NCBI RefSeq assembly: GCF_900290235.1
Contig: NZ_OLMK01000026.1
Location: 248,001 to 312,000, forward strand
DNA: 64,000 bases
Direction: 5' to 3'
DNA from: Streptomyces sp. MA5143a
GTDB taxonomy: Bacteria; Actinomycetota; Actinomycetes; Streptomycetales; Streptomycetaceae
Made by a program: the position numbers and the translations under genes. The notes under the pieces were generated by a model. The model worked only from the letters and a program-made list of their open reading frames with translations. It did no database searches and was not told where the DNA came from. How positions within the stretch are numbered: the stretch's first letter is position 1; the number at the start of each line of letters is the position of its first letter. This document shows, piece by piece, positions 43,717 to 52,034 of the stretch.

Positions 43717-44637
43717 TCAGTCGGAGATGAGGCCCTCGCGGAGCTGGGTTAGGGTGCGGGTGAGGAGGCGGGAGACGTGCATCTGGGAGATGCCGACCTC
43801 TTCGCCGATCTGGGACTGGGTCATGTTCGCGAAGAAGCGGAGCATGATGATCCGGCGCTCACGGGGCGGGAGTTTGGCGAGCAGCGGCTTGAGGGACTCG
43901 CGGTACTCGACCCCTTCGAGCGCGGTGTCCTCGTAGCCGAGGCGGTCCGCCAGCGAGCCCTCGCCGCCGTCGTCCTCGGGGGCGGGTGAGTCGAGCGACG
44001 ACGCCGTGTACGCGTTGCCGACCGCGAGGCCGTCGACGACGTCCTCCTCCGACACACCCAGCACGGCGGCGAGTTCGGTGACCGTCGGGGAGCGGTCGAG
44101 CTTCTGCGACAGCTCGTCGCTGGCCTTGGTGAGGGCCAGGCGCAGCTCCTGGAGGCGGCGCGGCACCCGGACCGACCACGAGGTGTCGCGGAAGAACCGC
44201 TTGATCTCGCCCACGACCGTCGGCATCGCGAACGTCGGGAACTCCACGCCCCGTTCGCAGTCGAAGCGGTCGATCGCCTTGATCAGGCCGATGGTGCCGA
44301 CCTGGACGATGTCCTCCATCGGCTCGTTGCGCGACCGGAAACGGGCGGCCGCGTAGCGTACCAGCGGGAGGTTGAGCTCGATGAGGGTGTCCCGGACGTA
44401 GGCGCGCTCGGGGCTGTTCTCGTCGAGGGCGGCGAGCCGCAGGAACAGGGAGCGGGACAGGGTGCGGGTGTCGATGTTCGCCGAGGCCGGCAAGGCCGGG
44501 AACTCAGGCGCCGGTGGAGCCTCGGTGCCGGGAAGGTTCTCGAGCTCCTGAAGGTCCTGAGGGGCCTGGATAGCGTCGGGCGCGGTCTCGCTCTTGGCGA
44601 GCGTGAGCACCTTCGAGCTGCCCTGGTCTGCGGACAT
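43717..44637 (-). CDS. sigN: SigB/SigF-type RNA polymerase sigma factor (SigN-like)
   Basis: From ATG 44637 the product is 306 residues. Regions 2, 3 and 4 of the SigB/F/G subfamily are all present: [23 protein letters not shown] (split here as recognised core), [37 protein letters not shown], and the [23 protein letters not shown]. Gene order next to a sigF-like gene matches S. coelicolor sigN (SCO4034), a stress/development sigma factor. Such factors are usually held by RsbW-type proteins; a candidate of that type is at 3706-4248. The N-terminal 60 residues are variable. Confidence 0.85.
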   Translation of the reverse strand: MSADQGSSKVLTLAKSETAPDAIQAPQDLQELENLPGTEAPPAPEFPALPASANIDTRTLSRSLFLRLAALDENSPERAYVRDTLIELNLPLVRYAAARFRSRNEPMEDIVQVGTIGLIKAIDRFDCERGVEFPTFAMPTVVGEIKRFFRDTSWSVRVPRRLQELRLALTKASDELSQKLDRSPTVTELAAVLGVSEEDVVDGLAVGNAYTASSLDSPAPEDDGGEGSLADRLGYEDTALEGVEYRESLKPLLAKLPPRERRIIMLRFFANMTQSQIGEEVGISQMHVSRLLTRTLTQLREGLISD

Positions 44638-45128
44638 GCCACCCCCTTTGGGTCGCGGACGGTCGCGGCGGACGCTCCGTCGTAGGGAACGCAGCCTCCA
44701 CCTGAATACCGGCGGCGAGGCCACGGCAAACGCGCTGGGGGAAGAATGTCACACGTCGGCAACGCGATGTAGTGACATGTCGACATGGAGAGGGGCAATT
44801 AGCCCTGGAAAAGGGCAGTCTGACGATGTTTCGGCCTATTGCTGTCGGAAAGAGTTGCTGTGAGTGATTCGCTCTCGGCGGTGATGCCTCGACAGCGCAT
44901 TCGGTTAGGCCAGATGGCCTGGGCACGTGTGCTCGTGGCCCATTCTGTGCGCCCCGCCTGCCTTTGTGCGCCCCGCGTGCCCCACGGTCCCTCCGAGGTG
45001 GAACGAGGGTTGCCGGTTACCGACGGTCACGCCGGCGCCCCCGGTCATGCGGTGCCCGGAAAGGCCGACTGCGGCCGCGCCGTGGCCCGGTCATCGCCGC
45101 GGCCGAGGCGTGCTCCGGACGGCAAGCC
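44638..45128. promoter_or_regulatory. long upstream region of the SigN-like gene
   Basis: This 491-bp region lacks a gene. It is AT-richer at 44740-44880 and contains the perfect palindrome CATGTCGACATG (44776-44787) and a TGTCAC...GTGACA inverted pair (44747-44752, 44773-44778), all candidates for developmental regulator binding. No promoter could be fixed with confidence. Confidence 0.5.
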
Positions 45129-45950
45129 CTAGGGCTCGATGCGGTTCGCCGACCGCAGTCGCGCGAAGCTCCGGGCCAGTAGTCGGGAGACGTGCATCTG
45201 GGAGACGCCCAGCTCCGCGCTGATCTGCGACTGCGTCAGATTGCTGTAGTAGCGGAGCAGCAGGATGCGCTGCTCGCGCTCGGGGAGCTGGACGAGGAGG
45301 TGGCGTACGAGGTCACGGTGTTCGACGCCGTCGAGTTCGGGGTCCTCGTAGCCGAGCCGGTCGAGGAGCCCCGGCATCCCGTCCCCCTCCTGGGCGGCCT
45401 CCAGCGAGGTCGCGTGGTAGGAGCGGCCGGCCTCGATGCAGGACAGGACCTCGTCCTCGGTGATCCGGAGCCGCTCGGCGATCTCGGCGGTCGTGGGGGT
45501 GCGGCCGAAGGCGGTCGTGAGGTCCTCGGTGGCGCCGTTCACCTGGACCCAGAGCTCGTGCAGCCGACGGGGCACGTGGACCGTGCGGACGTTGTCGCGG
45601 AAGTAGCGCTTGATCTCACCGACGACGGTCGGCATCGCGAAGGTCGGGAACTGCACGCCCCGGTCGGGGTCGAAGCGGTCGATGGCGTTGATCAGGCCGA
45701 TGGTGCCGACCTGGACGACGTCCTCCATGGGCTCGTTGCGGGAGCGGAAACGGGCGGCCGCGTACCGCACGAGCGGGAGGTTCGCCTCGATGAGCGCCCC
45801 GCGTACGCGGTTGTGCTCCGGAGTGCCCGGTTCCAGGTGCTTGAGCTGACCGAAGAGGACCTGGGTGAGGGCGCGGGTGTCGGCGCCGCGACGTTTCTCC
45901 TGAACGGGCGCTTGGGTTTCTTCCTGGGGTGGCGCAGTACTGGCCGACAC
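45129..45950 (-). CDS. sigF: SigF-type sporulation sigma factor
   Basis: The 273-residue sigma factor of the SigB/F/G group is highly similar in regions 2 and 4 to its neighbour ([59 protein letters not shown]). Position next to the SigN-like gene matches S. coelicolor sigF (SCO4035), needed for late spore maturation and spore pigment. I chose GTG 45950 ([10 protein letters not shown]) because GAGGTGG is upstream. A TTG at 45977 or GTG at 45962 is also possible. Direct GAGTTGAT repeats lie just upstream. Confidence 0.85.
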   Translation of the reverse strand: MSASTAPPQEETQAPVQEKRRGADTRALTQVLFGQLKHLEPGTPEHNRVRGALIEANLPLVRYAAARFRSRNEPMEDVVQVGTIGLINAIDRFDPDRGVQFPTFAMPTVVGEIKRYFRDNVRTVHVPRRLHELWVQVNGATEDLTTAFGRTPTTAEIAERLRITEDEVLSCIEAGRSYHATSLEAAQEGDGMPGLLDRLGYEDPELDGVEHRDLVRHLLVQLPEREQRILLLRYYSNLTQSQISAELGVSQMHVSRLLARSFARLRSANRIEP

Positions 45951-46116
45951 GGTCAACGCCACCTCTTCGTCGATCAACTCATCAACTCAACCGTCAAAAG
46001 CGGTCATAGCATCACAAGACATGTGTGCTGCGATCAAGCACCGCATATCGCCGTGTTGAGGGAGAGTTGAGACCGTGCCGGGCAATCGGGGGAACCGGGA
46101 AACGGGGCACGACGAA

Positions 46117-46144
46117 GCCCCGCACCTTTTGAGTGGCGCGGGGC
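46117..46144 (-). terminator. terminator of the Dabb gene
   Basis: GCCCCGC (46117-46123) and GCGGGGC (46138-46144) frame a T-containing loop, 36 bases after the Dabb gene stop on the minus strand. Confidence 0.6.
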
Positions 46145-46179
46145 GGGCCGTACGGGCGTATGGGCGGGCGGTCGACCGG

Positions 46180-46473
46180 TCAGTACTCGTAGTCCGCGAT
46201 CACCCACGTGGCGAACTCCCGCCACAGGGCGACGCCGGCCTGGTGGTCGGGGTGCTCGACGTACCGGCGCAGGGAGTCCGCGTCGTCGAACGCCGAGTTG
46301 ATCGCGAAGTCGTACGCGATGGGCCGGTCGCTGATGTTCCAGCCCAGCTCCCAGTGGCGCAGCTCCGCGATGGTGCCGTCGAGGGCCCGGAAGGCCTTCT
46401 CGCCCGCGACGACCCGCGGATCGTCGCGCTCGACGCCCTCGTTGAGCTTGAACAGGACCAGATGGCGGATCAT
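46180..46473 (-). CDS. Dabb family protein (stress-responsive A/B barrel)
   Basis: The 97-residue protein has the diagnostic start MIRHLVLFKLNEGVERDD, then LRHWELGWNISDRPIAYDF and LRRYVEHPDHQAGVALWREF. This is the Dabb ferredoxin-like dimeric barrel known from stress-responsive plant proteins and bacterial homologues. Ligand or enzyme activity is unknown for this bacterial type. It lies in a minus-strand run of small genes with the 58-residue membrane protein upstream. Confidence 0.85.
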   Translation of the reverse strand: MIRHLVLFKLNEGVERDDPRVVAGEKAFRALDGTIAELRHWELGWNISDRPIAYDFAINSAFDDADSLRRYVEHPDHQAGVALWREFATWVIADYEY

Positions 46474-46513
46474 GGGCGCTCCGGAAAGGTCGTACGACGC
46501 GTGGTGCTGCGGG

Positions 46514-46690
46514 TCATTCCGCCCCGTCGGCGATCCAGGTGAAGAAGTCGCCGATGGACTGGGCGGCGGTCGAGACGCCCTCGAACCCTATCTGGACGTA
46601 GTCCGCGGCCTTGGCCGGGTCCGTGATGATCACGTACAGCACGAAGACCACGAGCACGTACAGCGCGATCTTCTTCCCCTGCACCGCCAC
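46514..46690 (-). CDS. 58-residue single-pass membrane protein
   Basis: This small gene would be missed by length cut-offs. The product begins MAVQGKKIALYVLVVFVLYV and continues IITDPAKAADYVQIGFEGVS, then a short amphipathic C-terminus. It has one membrane helix (about 8-22) with a basic N-terminus. GTG 46690 is preceded by GGGGGAGG at 5-base spacing, one of the best ribosome sites in the region, and codon use is fully Streptomyces-like. Function unknown; it looks like a conserved small protein next to sigF. Confidence 0.75.
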   Translation of the reverse strand: MAVQGKKIALYVLVVFVLYVIITDPAKAADYVQIGFEGVSTAAQSIGDFFTWIADGAE

Positions 46691-46775
46691 AGCGGCCTCC
46701 CCCGCCTCATATGTCCCTGTCCACCGGCGGCGAGTGTAACCCGATCATCCGTTCGTAGAGATCCCCGGAACGCAG

Positions 46776-46805
46776 GAAGGGCCCCGCCTGACGGCGGGGC
46801 CCTTC
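46776..46805 (-). terminator. terminator of the DUF4232 gene
   Basis: GAAGGGCCCCGCC (46776-46788) pairs with GGCGGGGCCCTTC (46793-46805), loop TGAC, just after the DUF4232 stop on the minus strand. Confidence 0.85.
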
Positions 46806-46821
46806 TCCGCGGACGGTGGGG

Positions 46822-47394
46822 TCAGGAAGGCTTGACCGCCGAGACCGGGGTGGCCTTCACCTTGTTGTCGCACTCGGCCCACACGCCTTCGTTCAGGGCG
46901 ACCTGGTGCTTCCCGGAGCGCGGCAGCCCGATGACCATCGTCGGATAGGTCTTCGGGGTCTTGCCCGACTTGCAGTAGCCGTCGCCTTCCCCCTGGACCT
47001 GGACGAAGGTCAGCTTCACCCATGCCTTGCCGTGCGGCCGGAGCTTCACGGTGGTGGCCTTGCCGGTGCGGGTGACCTTGAGCGGGGTGTTGTGGGCGGG
47101 GGAGCCGTTGCCGGCGCCCGCGACCGTCGGATGGCCCTTCAGGACGCACGTCCTCTTGGAGACGTTGGTGAACTTCACGACCGCCGCCCCGGTCCCGGTC
47201 CCGACGGGCGGGTGGGCGGCCTGCCGGGCGCTGACCTGGAGGGCGGAGGCCCGGCAGGCGGGCGGCGGGGTGGAGGTGGTGGTGCTCGCCGCCATGGCGG
47301 TGCCGGGCAGGATGCCGGTCACCGCCGCCGCGATGGCCGTGGCCGCCGTCGTCGTCGCCAGAGCCGCCCTGCGAATGCCGTTGCTGTGCCGCAT
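46822..47394 (-). CDS. secreted DUF4232-domain protein
   Basis: The 190-residue protein has a Sec signal peptide (MRHSNGIRRAALATTTAATA continuing to an Ala-x-Ala site near residue 35). A DUF4232 beta-sandwich follows, with conserved Cys pairs (PPPACRASAL / RTCVLKGHP and GYCKSG / AECDNK) and GTGTGAAVVKFTNVSKRTC. The family is common among secreted actinobacterial proteins and has no established function. A start at 47562 would only add a Pro/Arg-rich region upstream of the signal peptide, so ATG 47394 is preferred. Confidence 0.82.
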   Translation of the reverse strand: MRHSNGIRRAALATTTAATAIAAAVTGILPGTAMAASTTTSTPPPACRASALQVSARQAAHPPVGTGTGAAVVKFTNVSKRTCVLKGHPTVAGAGNGSPAHNTPLKVTRTGKATTVKLRPHGKAWVKLTFVQVQGEGDGYCKSGKTPKTYPTMVIGLPRSGKHQVALNEGVWAECDNKVKATPVSAVKPS

Positions 47395-47560
47395 GCTGTC
47401 GTCCCCCTGAGTCGTCTCGTCCGCGGGTTTCGGTCGTCGGTTGTTGCCCCGCGGCACGTGTGGTCGTCGTACGTGAGTGCAGATAGGGCGGGAGAGCGAC
47501 GGGGTTCCGTGCGGCGACTCCTGTGACGGAACGGTGACGCGCCTGCTGAGACGGAGCAGC

Positions 47561-47595
47561 ACGAAGGGCCCGGTCCATCGGACCGGGCCCTTCGT
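47561..47595 (-). terminator. terminator of tRNA-Ser(CGA)
   Basis: Perfect 16-bp arms ACGAAGGGCCCGGTCC and GGACCGGGCCCTTCGT with an ATC loop lie 7 bases past the 3' end of the tRNA (minus strand). Confidence 0.88.
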
Positions 47596-47602
47596 CTGCC
47601 AG

Positions 47603-47687
47603 CGGTAGCGGAGGGATTTGAACCCTCGGTGACTTGCGCCACACTCGCTTTCGAGGCGAGCTCCTTCGGCCGCTCGGACACGCTACC
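47603..47687 (-). tRNA. tRNA-Ser (anticodon CGA)
   Basis: On the minus strand, acceptor GGTAGCG / CGCTACC, anticodon stem CTCGC / GCGAG with loop CTCGAAA, a long variable arm and T arm GAGGG TTCAAAT CCCTC are all intact. It decodes UCG, the most used serine codon class in high-GC genomes together with UCC. Confidence 0.95.
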
Positions 47688-47765
47688 GAGGGAGACCTTA
47701 CAGCAAGGTGGGGCGTGCTTTGAAATCCATATGCGGGGAGGGTCGGGTGGGCTGCCGCAGGCGGT

Positions 47766-48263
47766 TCAGCGGAGGCGGAAGAAGTCCGTGAGGAGCCGGG
47801 CGCAGTCGTCGGCGAGGACGCCCTCGACGACCTCGGGGCGGTGGTTGAGGCGGCGGTCGCGGACGACGTCCCAGAGGGAACCGGCCGCGCCGGCCTTCTC
47901 GTCGCGGGCGCCGTAGACGACCCGGTCGACCCGGGACTGCACGATGGCGCCCGCGCACATCGTGCAGGGTTCGAGGGTGACGACCAGGGTGCAGCCGGTC
48001 AGCCGCCACTCGCCGAGTGCGGCGGCGGCCCGGCGGACGGCCAGGACCTCGGCGTGGGCCGTCGGGTCGCCGGTCGCCTCGCGTTCGTTGTGCCCGGTGG
48101 CCAGGACGGTCGTGCCGTCCGGGGACAGGACGACGGCGCCGACCGGGACGTCTCCGCCCGCGGCGGCCCGCCCGGCCTCGTCCAGGGCGAGCCGCATCGC
48201 GGGCCGCCAGCGGTCGCGTACCGGATCGGGGCCCGGTGCCTCTGCGTCGGTTGCTTCGGTCAC
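47766..48263 (-). CDS. tadA: tRNA adenosine(34) deaminase TadA
   Basis: The 165-residue cytidine-deaminase-fold enzyme has the zinc ligands and proton shuttle in HAEVLA (His70, Glu72) and PCTMC (Cys100, Cys103). It converts A34 to inosine in tRNA-Arg(ACG); that tRNA gene is in this window at 24689. GTG 48263 gives a 20-residue tail before PAMRLALDEA; a start at the downstream ATG would also leave an intact domain. The gene follows its usual Streptomyces partner encoded at 48425. Confidence 0.9.
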   Translation of the reverse strand: MTEATDAEAPGPDPVRDRWRPAMRLALDEAGRAAAGGDVPVGAVVLSPDGTTVLATGHNEREATGDPTAHAEVLAVRRAAAALGEWRLTGCTLVVTLEPCTMCAGAIVQSRVDRVVYGARDEKAGAAGSLWDVVRDRRLNHRPEVVEGVLADDCARLLTDFFRLR

Positions 48264-48320
48264 CCGGGGAACCTAGCGGATCGGCCGCCGGCGAGCCGTC
48301 CGGGAGTCACCCCGAGGCCC

Positions 48321-48393
48321 GCCGCCCGCCAGGCAGCCCGCCGCGCCGTCCGCCAGGCAGCCCGTCGCGCCGTCCGCCACGCAGTCCGCCGCC
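48321..48393. repeat. 24-bp tandem repeat before tadA
   Basis: Three imperfect copies of CGCGCCGTCCGCCAGGCAGC plus CCG lie between the tadA-associated gene stop and the tadA start. Confidence 0.7.
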
Positions 48394-48424
48394 GGGCCGT
48401 CGTGCCGACGGGCCCGGCGACGGC

Positions 48425-48973
48425 CTAGCGAACCGTCTCCAGGACCTCCGAGGCGCCCAGGGCCTCGGCGATGGAGTTGAGGGCGTCGTCGGCGTCGAGG
48501 GCGCGCAGTTCCTTCTCGCTCACGCCGAGGTCGTCGAGGATCTCGGTGTCGCCGACGGGGCTGTGCGGCACGGCCTCGGCGGCCGTGTCGTCGTCGTCCT
48601 CGTCGTCGGGCTCACCGTCCTCCGTACCGTCGAGGTCGAGGGAGTCCAGGTCGGGACCGTCGTCTCCCGGCTCCTTTCCGAGCAGTTCGGCGGTGAGCAG
48701 GATCTCGCCGTAGCTGCTGCGGGCAGCGGCGGCGGCGTCCGAGATGTAGATACGAGGGTCGTCCTCGCCATCGATGCGGACGACGCCGAACCAGGCGTCC
48801 TCCTGCTCGATGAGCACCAGCACCGTGTCGTCGTCGGGCGAGGCTTCACGGGCCAGGTCGGCCAGATCCGACAGGGTCTCCACATCGTCGAGCTCTGTGT
48901 CGCTCGCTTCCCACCCGTCTTCGGTGCGCGCGAGCAGTGCGGCGAAGTACACCGTGACTCTCCCACTGGTCAT
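48425..48973 (-). CDS. TadA-associated acidic protein
   Basis: The 182-residue acidic protein contains VTVYFAALLARTEDGWEASD, then DDTVLVLIEQEDAWFGVVRI and DPRIYISDAAAAARSSYGEI. An Asp/Glu-rich linker (about 105-135) precedes a C-terminal helical part with GVSEKELRALDADDAL. It is the protein regularly encoded next to tadA in actinobacteria and annotated as tRNA adenosine deaminase-associated; its biochemical role is unknown. ATG 48973 is used, with GTG 48958 as alternative. It is transcribed in the tadA direction. Confidence 0.82.
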   Translation of the reverse strand: MTSGRVTVYFAALLARTEDGWEASDTELDDVETLSDLADLAREASPDDDTVLVLIEQEDAWFGVVRIDGEDDPRIYISDAAAAARSSYGEILLTAELLGKEPGDDGPDLDSLDLDGTEDGEPDDEDDDDTAAEAVPHSPVGDTEILDDLGVSEKELRALDADDALNSIAEALGASEVLETVR

Positions 48974-49302
48974 AGGCGTGCCGGTTGGGGGTCCCCCCGG
49001 CGGAGGTCGGTGGGCGGGGAGTGCTGTCCTCCGAGCCCCACCCACTCGGAATCGTGGCAGAAACAGAGCGCCCAGGGGACGTCTTCGGCTCCCTGTGTCC
49101 GGCAGTTTTGATCGCCGGCCGGGCAAGGCGTTCACCTGCGCACCTGTTGCCACCACCTGCGGATCGTACGCGGACTTCCCCGCCGCATATGCACGGCCAC
49201 CCCGTGAGCGCCCCGCGCATGCCCCGTGAGCACCTCGCGAGGGTCCCGGAAGGGGGCGTACGGGGCGTGTCGCACGGGGGTGTTCGCGGGGTGCCGGCCG
49301 GG
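48974..49302. other. intergenic region, no gene seen
   Basis: This 329-bp stretch upstream of the TadA-associated gene contains no supported ORF or RNA. It should carry the promoter for the tadA pair on the minus strand, but no clear boxes were found. Confidence 0.4.
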
Positions 49303-49755
49303 CTACCAGCGGAAGGTGCGCATACGCATCGCGTGCCGGAGCCGGGCCGCCTTGGCCCGGCGCGGCTGCACCCGGTCGCGCAGTTCGCGTGCCTCCGTCA
49401 GCTCCCGCAGGAACTGGGCCCTGCGCCGCCTGCGCGCGGCGTCGCTCTGTTCATCGGGGTCGGGGGCGCCCGCGTCGGTGCTCGCCCCCGCCGGTTCCCG
49501 CAGGTCCGTGCCCCGCAGGTCCGTGCCCCGCAGGTCCGTACCCCGTGGGCGTTCCCCGTCCGTCGCGCGCCGCGGATCGCCGTCCGCGCCTCGCTGTCCT
49601 TCCCGGTTCGTCCCCCGCGACCGGGTCCCGCCCGTCCTCCGCGGACGCCGGGACTCGTCGTCCACTCCCGCCATGGGCTCACCACCGTCCGGCATCGGCT
49701 CACCACCCCCGCCATGTCCCTCCCACTTTCCCTCCGGCGGCGGGTTTGATGCCAT
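49303..49755 (-). CDS. Arg-rich hypothetical protein divergent from upp
   Basis: The 150-residue protein has a low-complexity Gly/Arg/Asp-rich first two thirds, with three exact RGTDL units encoded by 15-bp repeats (about 49497-49545). The conserved-looking basic helical C-terminus is ARRRRRAQFLRELTEARELR then DRVQPRRAKAARLRHAMRMR. The tail resembles proteins regularly found beside upp in Streptomyces and could bind nucleic acid. Start choice (ATG 49755 or a later Met) is uncertain because the N-terminus is not conserved. Confidence 0.6.
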   Translation of the reverse strand: MASNPPPEGKWEGHGGGGEPMPDGGEPMAGVDDESRRPRRTGGTRSRGTNREGQRGADGDPRRATDGERPRGTDLRGTDLRGTDLREPAGASTDAGAPDPDEQSDAARRRRRAQFLRELTEARELRDRVQPRRAKAARLRHAMRMRTFRW

Positions 49756-49859
49756 CGGAAGGGTGAACGGCGCGGGTCGGGGTTGCTGTGCGGTGAGTGA
49801 ACGGTTCCGCGGCCGGGGACGGGGAGCCCGCCGCTGTCACCCCCGTTACTGTTGTGGTC

Positions 49860-50495
49860 ATGCGTCTCCACGTCGTCGACCACCCCCTGGTCGCCCACAA
49901 GCTCACCGCGCTGCGCGACCAGCGCACCGACTCCCCGACCTTCCGTCGTCTCGCCGACGAGCTGGTCACCCTGCTCGCCTATGAGGCCACCCGTGACGTG
50001 CGCACGGAACAGGTCGACATCGAGACGCCGGTCGCCCCGACCACGGGCGTCAAGCTCTCGCACCCGCGCCCCCTGGTGGTGCCGATCCTGCGCGCCGGCC
50101 TCGGCATGCTCGACGGCATGGTCCGGCTGCTGCCGACCGCCGAGGTGGGCTTCCTGGGCATGATCCGCAACGAGGAGACGCTGGAGGCCTCCACGTACGC
50201 CACGCGGATGCCCGAGGACCTCTCGGGGCGTCAGGTGTACGTCCTCGACCCGATGCTCGCCACCGGCGGCACCCTGGTCGCCGCGATCCGTGAGCTGATC
50301 GACCGGGGCGCCGACGACGTGACCGCCGTGGTGCTCCTCGCCGCGCCCGAGGGCGTGGAGGTCATGGAGCGCGAGCTGGCGGGCACCCCGGTGACGGTCG
50401 TGACGGCCGCGGTCGACCAGCACCTGAACGAGCACGGCTACATCGTGCCGGGCCTGGGCGACGCGGGGGACCGGCTGTACGGGGCGGCCGAGTAG
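49860..50495 (+). CDS. upp: uracil phosphoribosyltransferase
   Basis: The 211-residue enzyme of pyrimidine salvage makes UMP from uracil and PRPP. Family marks are [21 protein letters not shown] at the N-terminus (split in part), the PRPP loop DPMLATGGT (Asp130-Thr138), and the uracil-binding C-terminal [23 protein letters not shown] 49860 gives the usual family length. It diverges from the Arg-rich gene and converges with the LytR_C gene, so it is probably monocistronic. Confidence 0.95.
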   Translation: MRLHVVDHPLVAHKLTALRDQRTDSPTFRRLADELVTLLAYEATRDVRTEQVDIETPVAPTTGVKLSHPRPLVVPILRAGLGMLDGMVRLLPTAEVGFLGMIRNEETLEASTYATRMPEDLSGRQVYVLDPMLATGGTLVAAIRELIDRGADDVTAVVLLAAPEGVEVMERELAGTPVTVVTAAVDQHLNEHGYIVPGLGDAGDRLYGAAE

Positions 50496-50522
50496 GCACC
50501 GCCCGCCTGCCCCTCGTGGGGC

Positions 50523-51191
50523 TCAGCAGGTCTTCGTCGGAGTGGGCGTCGGCTCGGGCCTGGTCAGTTCGGCCAGGGCCGCGTCGGCGTCCTTCTGCTT
50601 GCTGAGGGCCCTGAACCCGGTGCCGATGACGAGGTCGACCTCGGTGGCCTTCTTGCGCCCGTCGGTCTTCAGCCGGGCGCCGGCGAGCTGGGTGTTGAGG
50701 ACGGGCAGCGCCGTGTCCTCGGCCGCCTTCGCGCCGAGCAGCAGGGCGGTGCCCTTGACCTTCTTGTCGTACTCCTCGGTCGCGTTGCCCACGTTCCCGA
50801 TGCGGAAGCCGCGCTTCTTCAGTTCCTCGGCGGTGTCCTTGGCGAGGCCCGAGCGGGGTGTCGCGTTGAGGACGTTGACGGTGATCCTCCCGGGCGCCGG
50901 GTACGAATCGGGCTTGCCGGAGGTCTTGCCGCCGGCCTTGGCCGGTGTCGGGGAGGGGCTCACCCGGGCCGAGCAGTCCGCCTTGGGGCCGGCCGCCGCG
51001 GCCTGGTCGTCGCCGCCGGTGAAGACGTCGATGAGCTGCAGGGTTCCCCAACCGGCCAGGGCCAGCGCGGTCGTGGACGCGACGACCGCGAGGACGAGCC
51101 TGCGGCGCCTCTTCGGTCGGCGCAGCCGCGGGTACTTGTCCCCCGTGATCCGGTACTGGCCGCCCATGCCGGGAGGAGTCAGCATGCTCAT
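50523..51191 (-). CDS. LytR C-terminal-domain membrane protein
   Basis: The 222-residue protein has a short cytoplasmic N-terminus (YRITGDKYPRLRRPKRRRR), one membrane helix (about 34-55, LVLAVVASTTALALAGWGTL), and an external Pro/Lys linker. A LytR_C domain follows (RITVNVLNATPRSGLAKDTA, EELKKRGFRIGNV, LLGAKAAEDTALPVLNTQLA, VDLVIGTGF). LytR_C domains accompany wall-polymer ligases, but no ligase domain is present here, so it may be an accessory envelope protein. Confidence 0.85.
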   Translation of the reverse strand: MSMLTPPGMGGQYRITGDKYPRLRRPKRRRRLVLAVVASTTALALAGWGTLQLIDVFTGGDDQAAAAGPKADCSARVSPSPTPAKAGGKTSGKPDSYPAPGRITVNVLNATPRSGLAKDTAEELKKRGFRIGNVGNATEEYDKKVKGTALLLGAKAAEDTALPVLNTQLAGARLKTDGRKKATEVDLVIGTGFRALSKQKDADAALAELTRPEPTPTPTKTC

Positions 51192-51306
51192 GGGCGCAGC
51201 GTAGTGCCGTTGGGCGGCAATGCCTACTAGATGATCATTGGCCGCGCGGCAGTCCAACCCGAAAGGGCCAACCGGTGCCTCGGCCCGCCGGAACGCGAGG
51301 GTCCGG

Positions 51307-51603
51307 TCAGTCCAGTTCGAGGACGCGGGCGTGCAGGACCTGGCGCTGCTGGAGGGCCGCGCGTACGGCGCGGTGGAGGCCGTCCTCCAGATAAAGGTCG
51401 CCCTGCCACTTCACCACGTGCGCGAAGAGGTCGCCGTAGAACGTGGAGTCCTCGGCGAGGAGGGTTTCCAGGTCCAGCTGCCCCTTGGTCGTCACGAGCT
51501 GATCGAGGCGGACCGGGCGCGGCGCGACGTCCGCCCACTGCCGGGTGCTTTCCCGGCCGTGGTCGGGGTACGGCCGGCCGTTTCCGATGCGCTTGAAGAT
51601 CAC
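51307..51603 (-). CDS. conserved small protein (possible VapB-type antitoxin annotation)
   Basis: The 98-residue protein starts MIFKRIGNGRPYPDHGREST, then PRPVRLDQLVTTKGQLDLET, LLAEDSTFYGDLFAHVVKWQ and GDLYLEDGLHRAVRAALQQR. It is strongly conserved-looking, soluble and actinobacterial. I recall databases labelling this family as a type II antitoxin, but no toxin gene is adjacent and the sequence looks more like a ParB/Srx-type fold (GDLYLEDGLHRAVRA). The GTG start at 51603 is the family start. Confidence 0.68.
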   Translation of the reverse strand: MIFKRIGNGRPYPDHGRESTRQWADVAPRPVRLDQLVTTKGQLDLETLLAEDSTFYGDLFAHVVKWQGDLYLEDGLHRAVRAALQQRQVLHARVLELD

Positions 51604-51739
51604 ACGGAAAGCCTACCGGTCGAGACGTTCCGGGCGCAGCCACGGCGACGGAGTGCGACCCGGGAAAAGGTTCCGTGAATCGGTCAAACGGCGCAATCCC
51701 TGTGGGTCGATGGCGTGTGATCCGCGCTGTCCCCGCGGT

Positions 51740-51776
51740 CCGAGTGCCCCGGAGTCCGTGGTTCCGGGGCACTCGG
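51740..51776 (-). terminator. terminator after the small minus-strand genes
   Basis: Perfect 14-bp arms CCGAGTGCCCCGGA (51740-51753) and TCCGGGGCACTCGG (51763-51776) lie 13 bases after the stop of the 50-residue gene. Confidence 0.85.
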
Positions 51777-51788
51777 GCGGAGCCCGGT

Positions 51789-51941
51789 TCAGTCGGTTTG
51801 GGGAGCCTTCTGGCCGTTTTGCTCCCCGCGCTCGGGGTCCCGGTCGCGTTCCGGGTGCTGCTCGGGGCGTGCCTTGGGTGCGCTGCGCACGGCCTCCGCG
51901 CGGAGGAGGGCGCGCAGGACCGTGTAGGGGTCGCTGGGCAT
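51789..51941 (-). CDS. 50-residue acidic/basic small protein
   Basis: A small gene too short for usual ORF thresholds. The product is MPSDPYTVLRALLRAEAVRS followed by a Glu/Arg/Gln-rich charged tail ending APQTD. It has a helical N-terminus and full Streptomyces codon bias. It lies 93 bp after the secreted protein gene on the same strand and just before a strong terminator, as expected for the last gene of a two-gene unit. Function unknown. Confidence 0.6.
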   Translation of the reverse strand: MPSDPYTVLRALLRAEAVRSAPKARPEQHPERDRDPERGEQNGQKAPQTD

Positions 51942-52034
51942 GGTCGTGGTCCTGTCCTGTGCGGGGTTCTGTGCTGGGTCCGTGTCGGTTCCCGCCGCGG
52001 GTTCTCGCGGGGGTGAGCTGCGGGAACGGCTCGT

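Noticed and set aside
51307..51603. VapBC module
   Set aside because: No PIN-domain gene adjacent; the antitoxin label is only a remembered family annotation.
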